This document shows, piece by piece, positions 1 to 5,684 of a DNA stretch of 6,271 bases. How positions within the stretch are numbered: the stretch's first letter is position 1; each line of letters opens with the position of its first letter. Source of the stretch: Bacillota bacterium (GTDB taxonomy: Bacteria; Bacillota_E; Sulfobacillia; Sulfobacillales; Sulfobacillaceae); NCBI GenBank assembly GCA_021802225.1, contig JAKAAS010000115.1, forward strand, positions 1 through 6,271, read 5' to 3'. Under the pieces are notes generated by a model. That model saw nothing but the letters and a program-made list of their open reading frames with translations, was not told where the DNA came from and ran no database searches. The translations under genes were made by a program, and so were the position numbers.

Positions 1-473
1 AGGGCAATACGGCGTGCATGGATTTTTAGGGCGGTCGAACAAGACGCGTTGAGTGCGATTAGGACAGACCGGGTACGTGGACGGTGCTGCGTATGAAGCT
101 CATAACCAACCGGAATTCGATTGGCACTGATCCAAAAGCCGCTTCTCCACTTGGAGAATCCTTGCTCGTGAGAATAATGCGGCGACTTGCTATCTTTACC
201 CCATGGCACGTAGCAGCCTCTAACCACCCGTCTGATGCACGGGACCATGACTGGCTTTCAGTAGGTACGGCGTCCTCTTATATTTATCCTCACCTGTCAC
301 TTTTTCCGGAGCCATAGGGATTTATCATGATGCCCATGCACCGTTTCGCTGTAACCAGTGGAGACGTAAGGAGCATTTCCTCGCCGCGCAGGGTTGCAAC
401 ACCTCTATGCATTTCTCGGCATGCAGTCGCAAATTTCCATTTGCATTAGGCGCGCGAGTATGGGTATTGCCCT
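1..473. repeat. 10-bp inverted repeat bounding 473 bp
   Basis: AGGGCAATAC at 1-10 is matched by its exact reverse complement GTATTGCCCT at 464-473. The match does not extend convincingly inward (GGCGTGCATG against CCATACTCGC), and the left copy touches the window edge, so outward extension cannot be judged. The right copy ends 36 bp from the premature stop of the MFS gene. This could be the ends of a small non-autonomous element or chance; a chance 10-bp match somewhere in a few kb is not rare. No transposase is visible between the copies. Confidence 0.2.
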
Positions 474-508
474 ATGATTTTCTTTTCAGAGAGCTTTCAG
501 CAATTTTG
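1..508. other. Gene-poor left flank, downstream of the truncated MFS gene
   Basis: I see no convincing complete gene here. No frame on the minus strand continues the MFS gene that stops at 509: none shows the long hydrophobic segments expected for its second half. A minus-strand frame stays open from an ATG at 248 to the left edge (82 codons, starting MVPCIRRVV), but it has no clear ribosome site and no recognisable motif. A second minus frame encodes a 31-residue peptide (about 310 down to 215; MAPEKVTGEDKYKR) just upstream in another frame. The 77-codon plus-strand frame at 84-317 also lacks a ribosome site and domain signal. A small hairpin (GCAAAT, TTCC loop, ATTTGC) lies at 429-444 without a T-run. 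The stretch may be decayed sequence left by a rearrangement; that is inference. Confidence 0.4.
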
Positions 509-1273
509 CTATTGCTTCATCAATCGCCGAAATGACGCAACCTTGGACGTTGGAGTTGGAGTGTCCGGGATGTCTTCTTTGAGCAGTGCGCCTTGTGCGG
601 TCGCGACCTCCTGTGCGATCTTCATTCCTTCCGCCGGCCGTCCCGTGGCTGTCAGCCAGCGCGGAGATTCCGGGATAGTTCTGCGCAGCCACATGACAAT
701 CAATGCTGGGATCGCTCCAGAAGCCAGCATCCAGCGCCACGCCTCCGGCCCAATGTGCAGCATTAAGAGACTCGCTCCATAGGCTACGACAGCCCCTACC
801 TGCCAAAACGCGATTGTAGTCACCAACAGCATACCCCGCCGTTTGGTAGGAGCGAATTCGGCTGTCAATGCCGAGGAAATGGGATAATCGGCTCCAATCC
901 CAATACCGAGAAAGAATCGGAAGATAATTAGCTCGACCATGTTTTGGGATAGTGCGGAAAGAATTGCGAAAACCACAAAGAACAGCAAGTCAAAAACATA
1001 CATCGTCCGACGGCCGTAGCGGTCACTGAGATTGCCTAAAACCAGTGAGCCGACAAACATGCCCCCTAACGCGGCGGCTCCAACTAAACCCACAAGGTAA
1101 GGAGCTGGATGAAACTGCGGCTTGATGAACAACAAGGCTACCGAAATAATTGTCAGGTCATAACCGTCAAGAAATAGTCCCATAGCGGACAATATAGTCA
1201 GGCGGCGGACAAACTTTCCCAGAGGTAAATCTCCAAACCTGACGGGTCTTGCGTCTGGAGTCAGCATTCCCAT
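509..1273 (-). pseudogene. Truncated MFS proton symporter (N-terminal half, six membrane segments)
   Basis: This is the N-terminal 254 residues of a major facilitator superfamily importer, closest in pattern to the metabolite/phosphate:H+ symporter and sugar-porter branches. Visible are GYD in TM1 (37-39), motif A GNLSDRYGRR in the TM2-TM3 loop (80-89), an FRFFLGIGIGADYP block in TM4 (118-131) followed by E139, and PESPRWL just after TM6 (201-207). Membrane segments lie roughly at 25-50, 58-81, 90-108, 112-135, 148-171 and 179-196. The start at 1273 is chosen over the upstream ATG at 1375 because AGGAGG sits 8 bases before it and the extra 34 residues look untranslated. Family members usually have about 430-480 residues and 12 segments; this one stops in the central loop after SFRRLMKQ. 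No downstream frame supplies TM7-12. It is probably non-functional, a deletion or rearrangement remnant. The substrate is not predictable; phosphate or an organic acid is possible. Confidence 0.85.
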
Positions 1274-1281
1274 GATTTTAA

Positions 1282-1287
1282 CCTCCT
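1282..1287 (-). promoter_or_regulatory. Ribosome binding site of the truncated MFS gene
   Basis: AGGAGG on the minus strand lies 8 bases before the ATG at 1273. It fixes the start there rather than at the in-frame ATG at 1375. The intact translation signal suggests the truncation is recent or that the 5' part is still expressed. Confidence 0.8.
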
Positions 1288-1497
1288 CAGTGGGGTTGAG
1301 AATCGTGGTGCGCAGGCACAATTCTGGACGACGCAATAGAGTACGAGATGATGACCAAAGACATATACACAACACTTAGATTTGAGCGATAATACTGTCT
1401 TTATATATTCACGGACCATCATTGCCATGACATGATATTATTGCGCCGACTTATGAGGGAAATTTCCGCGATCTGACTGGGCCCCGGGAATGATCGC

Positions 1498-1559
1498 CCA
1501 GAACCGATTATCTCAGGATGAACGCAGGCACAATAATTGCCTAAAGGAGGCGGTTCTGG
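1498..1559. repeat. 9-bp inverted repeat enclosing a small hairpin
   Basis: CCAGAACCG at 1498-1506 is the exact reverse complement of CGGTTCTGG at 1551-1559. Nested between them is AGGCA (1526-1530) and TGCCT (1538-1542) with a 7-nt loop. A third, overlapping pairing is CTGGGC (1477-1482) with GCCCAG (1496-1501). An AAAGGAGG stretch (1543-1550) sits just before the right arm, so in a plus-strand transcript a ribosome-site-like sequence would lie next to the closing stem. No ATG, GTG or TTG follows at good spacing. The nested folding is compatible with a structured RNA, but I cannot match it to a known riboswitch class. Confidence 0.35.
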
Positions 1560-1671
1560 ATAGCGAACGCCGTATTCACATCGACCCGGACATTGCGGAC
1601 AGATTCTGGAGCTCGCGATCTTGGACTAATTCATAGCCGCTGTGCATGCAACTCCTCAATCTCCCATTCAC

Positions 1672-1694
1672 CGGCCGATCTTCTAGATCGGCCG
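1672..1694. repeat. Perfect 10-bp GC-rich hairpin with 3-nt loop
   Basis: CGGCCGATCT at 1672-1681 pairs exactly with AGATCGGCCG at 1685-1694 around the loop TCT. Neither strand has a T-run after the stem, so it is not a standard intrinsic terminator. No gene flanks it closely. Possible roles are a protein-binding or recombination site, a dispersed palindromic repeat, or the folded end of a small mobile element; the sequence alone does not decide. Confidence 0.6.
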
Positions 1695-2490
1695 CAGGTT
1701 CAGTTCCCATATGCCCTCCCTACCTTTTTACGGCAGTATTTTCCGCAATTGTTGAGTAATCATTTTCTCCTCCGGATATTCCCCAAACCAGCCAAATCTC
1801 TACACCATGTCGTTGCCGAGTTGCGTTTCCGCCGCCGGGTAGGGGCACTATCATGCAAAACAGAGTTTGCCGGCAGATTGTTCTGCCCGCCACGCCATGG
1901 GCCGCTTTTGTCGCATACCACCACCGAAAAGGGCACCCCCCCATATCCGACAGGCCAGTGCCTAAGGCGGTTTGTGTCACGGAGCTTTACTCCAGAAGGA
2001 ACCAGCACTTTCACAAAAATCTCGCTTAATACTCCCTTTGGGCACGAAGCTAAAATTAGATAGAAAGCAAATAATTTTTTTGTCGTACAATGCAGAGCGA
2101 GCATTTTGTGGTATGAATATTGTGTAATATATCAGTCGCGGTTAGTCGAAGGATATTAGCAAGTCGTACTTTTTGGATCTTCTGCATTGAAGACCATTTA
2201 TGTAGAAGACACAGGTTATCCGGCAAAAGCGCAGGATCTTTCACAGATTGCCGAAATTCGTTTAGGTATGAAGCTTTAAAATGAATACAAGAACGACTAA
2301 CTGATCAGGTTAAGGCGCGTATTTCTCGTTTTCACAAAGGAAAGATATCTGTTGTTGCGTATTATCTGGTCCCGTGTCTGCCTCCCCAATTTACGCAGAC
2401 GCTTCGCCGAGCCTCACCAAGGCGTTGCCGTTGACGGGACAAGCACAGACCCAATCCATGTAATTTGTTCGGAGTCACGCACTGCATGTC

Positions 2491-2496
2491 AGGAGG
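2491..2496 (+). promoter_or_regulatory. Ribosome binding site of the amino-acid permease
   Basis: AGGAGG lies 7 bases before the ATG at 2504 and supports that start. A second ATG two codons later (2510) is also within reach (13 bases) but less well spaced. Confidence 0.8.
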
Positions 2497-2503
2497 ATGA
2501 TAG

Positions 2504-4129
2504 ATGCACATGACAGAAGCAGACAGCACCCCTAAAAACGGTTCGCACAAGCTCCGCCGCGAACTTTCCCTGACGGACTTGACCATGACCGCGATTGGAG
2601 GACTGGTGGGGTCTGGATGGCTGTTCGCGTCAATGACTGCGGCGACCATTGCCGGTCCCGCTTCCATGATCTCTTGGGTCATTGGGGCCTTCGGAGTTAT
2701 CGTGCTAGGCCTGTCCTTTGCGGAGTTAGCCAGCATGCTGCCGGAGGCTGGCGGCATTATCCGGTACCCGCTCTACACCCATGGACGTTTGGTCAGCTAT
2801 ATGATCGGGTGGGCGGCCATGATTTCTTGGGCCGGCGTGCCCGCCATTGAAGCGGAAGCGGTATTGCAATATTCCTCAAGCTACGCGCACGGCCTGTATA
2901 ATACCGCGAACGGATCCCTTACAGACACGGGATTCGGCGCGGCCGTAATATTGGTGGCGTTTTTCTTTTTGGTCAACTATCTAGGGGTGAAACTCTACGC
3001 GCGGATTAATACGCCAATGACCTTCATCAAGTTTGCGGCCCCCCTATTGACCGTTGTGGCATTTCTCATCGTAGGCTTTCATCCTAGCAATTTCACCCGC
3101 GGGCCGGGAGGATTCATGCCTTACGGCTGGGGCGGGGTATTCTCAGCGATTTCGCTTGGAGGCATTATCTTTGCCTATACGGGGTTCCGGCCCATGATGG
3201 ACCTTGCCGGCGAGGCGAAAAATCCGCAGCGTGACATCCCCCGGGCTTTCATTATCGCCATGGCCGGAGCCGGTATCCTTTATCTCTTTCTCCAGCTGGT
3301 CTTGATTGGCGCAGTACCGTCCCATGTGCTGGCTAAAGGATGGTCATCGCTGAATTATGCCTCTCCTTATGCCAACCTTGCGGTGGCGCTGAATCTCAGT
3401 TGGGTGGCCATCATCTTGTATGGCGATGCCATCATTTCTCCCTTTGGCACCGGCTTGGTTTATGCCGCAGGGACACCCCGCGGCATATTGGCCTTCACCA
3501 AGAATGGCTACTTCCCTAAAACCTTCCGTTCGGTCAATCAGCGCGGAACACCGGGTGCCGCCATCATTCTGTCGTTTGTGGTCGGCATTGCCTTTCTCTT
3601 GCCATTTCCGAGCTGGCAGAAACTCGTCGGCGTGCTTTCCAGCGCCACGATTTTGACCTATATGATGGGGCCCGTAAGCACCGCAGTGCTCCGCCGCACG
3701 GCCGGGCATATGACGCGCCGCTACAAGTTAGGCGGTTTGGCTTGGTGGGGACCCGTCGGATTTGTGGTAGGCAGTTTGATATTCTACTGGACAGGCTGGC
3801 CTATCGATGGCGACCTGGGGTTGATGACCCTTGTCGGACTTCTGCTCTACGCGGTTTATTTCAGCCGGGATGCTGGCAGGCGCTGGACCGACATCAAAAG
3901 CGGCGTCTGGCTCGTAGTATACATGGCCTTCATGACGGTTTGGGCTAAGCTTGGTACTTTTGGCGGCACCAAATGGATTCCCGCTCCATGGGACGAGATC
4001 GCCGTCATTGCGGTATCCATTTCTTTTTACTATTGGGCTGTGGCCTCGGGTCACCCGACGCACACCCTCGAAGAAGCGCAGGCAGTGGCCGATGAGGCGG
4101 ACCGAGCATGGGATGCCCATTTGCCTTAA
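2504..4129 (+). CDS. APC-superfamily amino-acid permease, aspartate/glutamate:proton symporter-like
   Basis: A 541-residue integral membrane transporter that probably imports an amino acid with protons. TM1 carries the glycine-rich unwound motif GLVGSGWLF (33-41), whose GSG (36-38) contacts the substrate backbone in APC transporters. TM6 carries FAYTGF (223-228), followed by the conserved loop EAKNPQRDIPRA (237-248). Hydrophobic segments fall roughly at 26-48, 52-79, 96-125, 143-161, 170-192, 210-232, 248-272, 286-320, 350-367, 375-396, 414-432, 437-453, 467-483 and 497-514, i.e. 12 core segments plus one or two extra at the C-terminus. Length, the GSGWLF motif and the general pattern resemble Bacillus subtilis YveA, an aspartate/glutamate:H+ symporter; the substrate assignment is inference from resemblance. 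The short soluble tail (515-541) is acidic. The frame is intact and looks functional. It is probably transcribed alone: no gene lies within 1.2 kb upstream or 600 bp downstream. Confidence 0.93.
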   Translation: MHMTEADSTPKNGSHKLRRELSLTDLTMTAIGGLVGSGWLFASMTAATIAGPASMISWVIGAFGVIVLGLSFAELASMLPEAGGIIRYPLYTHGRLVSYMIGWAAMISWAGVPAIEAEAVLQYSSSYAHGLYNTANGSLTDTGFGAAVILVAFFFLVNYLGVKLYARINTPMTFIKFAAPLLTVVAFLIVGFHPSNFTRGPGGFMPYGWGGVFSAISLGGIIFAYTGFRPMMDLAGEAKNPQRDIPRAFIIAMAGAGILYLFLQLVLIGAVPSHVLAKGWSSLNYASPYANLAVALNLSWVAIILYGDAIISPFGTGLVYAAGTPRGILAFTKNGYFPKTFRSVNQRGTPGAAIILSFVVGIAFLLPFPSWQKLVGVLSSATILTYMMGPVSTAVLRRTAGHMTRRYKLGGLAWWGPVGFVVGSLIFYWTGWPIDGDLGLMTLVGLLLYAVYFSRDAGRRWTDIKSGVWLVVYMAFMTVWAKLGTFGGTKWIPAPWDEIAVIAVSISFYYWAVASGHPTHTLEEAQAVADEADRAWDAHLP

Positions 4130-4142
4130 GAAAGTGCTTCCT

Positions 4143-4167
4143 GCCTATGGAATGGGTTAGGCTTTTT
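4143..4167 (+). terminator. Possible intrinsic terminator after the permease
   Basis: GCCTA (4143-4147) pairs with TAGGC (4158-4162) around a 10-nt loop and runs directly into TTTTT (4163-4167), 13 bases after the stop codon. The position is right, but the five-base stem is weak. Confidence 0.45.
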
Positions 4168-4201
4168 ATACGGACTTTTATCGGCAAGTCTGAATATGCG
4201 G

Positions 4202-4226
4202 GACCCAGCTGATCGGGTCAGTTTTT
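4202..4226 (+). terminator. Second weak terminator-like hairpin
   Basis: GACCC (4202-4206) can pair with GGGTC (4215-4219) with an 8-nt loop; alternatively CTGA (4209-4212) pairs with TCAG (4218-4221). Either is followed by TTTTT (4222-4226). It may back up the hairpin 35 bases upstream. The stems are short, so confidence is low. Confidence 0.35.
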
Positions 4227-4683
4227 CCGGGACTATGCGGCCTCTGGCTGTGGATGCAGTGGCCGCATGGTAAAGGGAGTGTTGGCCACGCTCTCCACGA
4301 AACGCATCGCGACACACTTCAACCGCCTATCGTCCGTGACTAAACTTTTCCGCGCTGCCCGGCAGCCTCTTTTGTGCCAGACTCAATCCTACAATGGCGC
4401 CTATAAAAGCTTTTTGCAAAAAATTTACAGCTCCCCCCTAAACGGCACCCCACTTTACGAAATATGTAACGGTTAACACAAAAAATTCCAGATGGGAATG
4501 GGCGAGATGTCGTGCACGGCGAATAACTCTAGACCGCAAAAGGAGACGCCTCGCAAGTTGGTTTCGTGTTGCGTGATGTACCGGGATTCTCCCACGCTCG
4601 GCCTGCAGGGAGTTTGCCGTGGACTCTTGTGAGCCGTACTGAAAATCCCGACGGGGACTCACAAATACCCGCACCATGTACGG

Positions 4684-4693
4684 GTAACGTTAC
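4684..4693. promoter_or_regulatory. 10-bp palindrome, possible operator
   Basis: GTAACGTTAC is a perfect palindrome about 60 bp before the start of the secreted-protein gene, where a regulator could act. A related sequence, GTAACGGTTAAC, occurs at 4466-4477 further up the same gap. Two similar dyads in one upstream region would suit a transcription factor, but a 10-bp palindrome can occur by chance. Confidence 0.25.
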
Positions 4694-4754
4694 ACCGCTT
4701 TAGTCAGTGTACTGCATTCGCAACAGCCCTAAAATCTTTTGGAGGTGACCTTCA

Positions 4755-5354
4755 ATGAACCGTCGACTTATTTTGCCTTTAGCGGGTTCACTTATCCTAT
4801 TGGGCAGCATTCCGGTTATGGCAGCTGGCCATGGGCATGCACCGGTCGCACATAGTGCTCCATTTCATACCGTAACGTTGCCAACACAAGCGGCAAGTCA
4901 GGCCCGCGCGGCAGTTCAGGCGCATTCGTCAAACGGTTCTTCCGCCCACCTGCGTGCCACCCCACATCTTTCAGGTCAACCGACGCAAATAAAGGCAGAC
5001 ATTGCTGAAATTCATACCTTGCGTGCAGAAATTCAGACAGCCCGCAGCCAGTATGTTGCCGCCGTCCAAGCATATGTGAAGGCGCTCTCGGCCACCTTAA
5101 GCACGGGCCAAAGCACAGGGCTCTCCACGGCGCTCAATCAATTGCACACCATTAACGTGACGTTAGCCCAGGCGGTCAAGACGGAAATATCGGCTAACGC
5201 GGCAGCGTCCAGCACGGGAACCACCCCGGCAAAGACCACCGGGCTCGTTCAGGTCATTGCTAAGTTCAAGGCTGAGCTCACAGCCTTGCAGGCAGCGACG
5301 GTACAAGTCCAAGCCCTGACCGCGCAATTAGGGTCTACCCAGAACGGTCAATAG
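4755..5354 (+). CDS. Secreted coiled-coil protein of unknown function
   Basis: A 199-residue exported protein that I do not recognise. The N-terminus is a standard Sec signal peptide: MNRR, then a hydrophobic core (5-21), with likely cleavage after VMA (23/24). The first stretch of the mature part is rich in histidine (H26, H28, H33, H38), which could bind metal, though this is speculative. Residues 40-76 are Ala/Ser/Gln/Thr-rich and probably flexible. From 78 on, long amphipathic helices are likely: 78-116 (I79, I86 and I93 seven apart), 121-147 and 162-193, joined by Ser/Thr/Gly-rich turns. There is no cysteine or tryptophan, no membrane anchor after the signal and no cell-wall sorting motif, so it is probably released or loosely attached. 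The start is fixed by GGAGGTGA (4741-4748), 6 bases before the ATG. A strong terminator follows, so it is probably monocistronic. A structural or surface-associated role is only a guess. Confidence 0.85.
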   Translation: MNRRLILPLAGSLILLGSIPVMAAGHGHAPVAHSAPFHTVTLPTQAASQARAAVQAHSSNGSSAHLRATPHLSGQPTQIKADIAEIHTLRAEIQTARSQYVAAVQAYVKALSATLSTGQSTGLSTALNQLHTINVTLAQAVKTEISANAAASSTGTTPAKTTGLVQVIAKFKAELTALQAATVQVQALTAQLGSTQNGQ

Positions 5355-5413
5355 CTTCTCAGCTGCCGTTATGGGGTCACACAGCGCAACCAAGGAGAAT
5401 TTACCCCGCGGAC

Positions 5414-5470
5414 GATTAGGAAAAAGAACAGCCGCCTCCATCCCATGGGCAGCTGTTCTTTTTCCTAATC
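5414..5470 (+). terminator. Strong, long-stem terminator after the secreted-protein gene
   Basis: GATTAGGAAAAAGAACAGC (5414-5432) pairs perfectly over 19 bases with 5452-5470. Inside, after one C/A mismatch, GCCT (5434-5437) pairs with GGGC (5447-5450, one G-U), leaving a 9-nt loop. The AGAACAGC/GCTGTTCT core followed by TTTTT (5459-5463) is a classical intrinsic terminator; the mirrored A-run (5421-5425) would serve as the T-run on the minus strand, so it can work both ways. It starts 59 bases after the stop codon at 5354 and isolates the gene from the downstream exporter. The pairing continues well beyond the T-run, which is longer than usual. Confidence 0.9.
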
Positions 5471-5503
5471 CGTAAATCACCACCAGTCTCATAGGGATGC
5501 TAA

Positions 5504-5533
5504 TTGACACAACGTCTACCTGCCGCGTAATTC
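5504..5533 (+). promoter_or_regulatory. Possible promoter of the downstream MFS exporter
   Basis: A perfect consensus -35 box, TTGACA (5504-5509), is followed after 18 bases by TAATTC (5528-5533), a poor -10. It lies just after the terminator and about 150 bp before the next gene, a sensible place for a promoter. The weak -10 could mean activator dependence or that the true -10 is elsewhere. Confidence 0.35.
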
Positions 5534-5584
5534 GCCAAGTGCAGGATAACTCTCGTCTTGGAGGAATCACCCGCATAGGCCTTT

Positions 5585-5649
5585 GGCGGTTCCGGCAAAC
5601 TATGGGAGCCCGCCTACGTCCTTTGTCATTTGCACTGCTTCGGCAAATG
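5585..5649 (+). promoter_or_regulatory. Hairpins in the 5' leader of the MFS exporter
   Basis: Two stems are visible between the possible promoter and the ribosome site. GGCGG (5585-5589) pairs with CCGCC (5610-5614), and TCC inside it can pair with GGA. CATTTGC (5627-5633) pairs perfectly with GCAAATG (5643-5649) around a 9-nt loop, ending 22 bases before AGGAGG. There is no T-run, so the second stem is not a simple terminator. Such a leader could regulate translation or transcript stability of an exporter gene, but no known riboswitch consensus was recognised. Confidence 0.3.
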
Positions 5650-5671
5650 CGCTAAAACGGACAAGAGGAAT

Positions 5672-5677
5672 AGGAGG
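5672..5677 (+). promoter_or_regulatory. Ribosome binding site deciding a GTG start
   Basis: AGGAGG is 7 bases before GTG at 5685, which selects this non-ATG start. An overlapping TTG at 5683 is in another frame. The next in-frame ATG (codon 27) would cut into the first membrane segment. Confidence 0.75.
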
Positions 5678-5684
5678 AACCGTT

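Larger units (their letters stand above)
1274..2503. other. 1.2-kb gene-poor gap between divergent transporter genes
   Basis: No frame here encodes a recognisable protein. Frames of 156 codons (plus, 1593-2063), 114 codons (minus, 1760-2104) and 86 codons (minus, 1720-1980) overlap one another, lack ribosome sites and show no domain pattern. Very small candidates are a 48-codon plus frame at 1490-1636, a 44-codon minus frame at 1710-1576 with a purine-rich GGGAGGG close to its ATG, and a 38-codon plus frame at 2163-2279 reading protein-like (TIYVEDTGYPAKAQ) but without a start codon at its 5' end. Composition changes along the gap: 1440-2050 is GC-richer with inverted repeats, and about 2050-2360 is clearly AT-rich. 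Promoters for both flanking genes must lie here, but I found no convincing paired -35/-10 for either. Confidence 0.5.
4130..4754. other. 625-bp gap; probable long leader of the secreted-protein gene
   Basis: No convincing gene. The frames at 4267-4476 (plus, 69 codons) and 4677-4438 (minus, 79 codons) lack ribosome sites and recognisable motifs. The 3' part shows several pairings: CTCCC (4589-4593) with GGGAG (4608-4612); TTGTGAGCCGT (4627-4637) with ACGG (4651-4654) and CTCACAA (4658-4664), an 11-bp stem interrupted by a 3-nt bulge; and an imperfect direct repeat GCCGTGGACTC (4616-4626) / GACGGGGACTC (4650-4660). A palindrome follows at 4684-4693. I found no clear -35/-10 pair for the downstream gene and no known riboswitch core, so the leader idea is inference from position and folding. 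Confidence 0.35.

Noticed and set aside
486..806. 106-codon minus-strand frame within the truncated MFS gene
   Set aside because: It reads another frame of the same strand as the MFS gene and does not carry MFS features, so it is neither a separate gene nor the missing half joined by a frameshift.
1593..2063. 156-codon plus-strand frame in the intergenic gap
   Set aside because: It has no ribosome site and no recognisable motif, and overlaps other open frames on the minus strand with equally poor support.
2280..2490. T-box or other amino-acid riboswitch before the permease
   Set aside because: I looked for a T-box core and a terminator hairpin upstream of the permease and found neither; only short, weak pairings are present.
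2362..2757. 131-codon minus-strand frame overlapping the permease start
   Set aside because: It covers the permease ribosome site and first membrane segments in antisense; the permease frame explains the region fully.
5574..5625. Resemblance to a cyclic-di-GMP or ZTP riboswitch (GGCAAAC and CCCGCCT words)
   Set aside because: Only isolated words match; the rest of the conserved core and the expected helices are missing.
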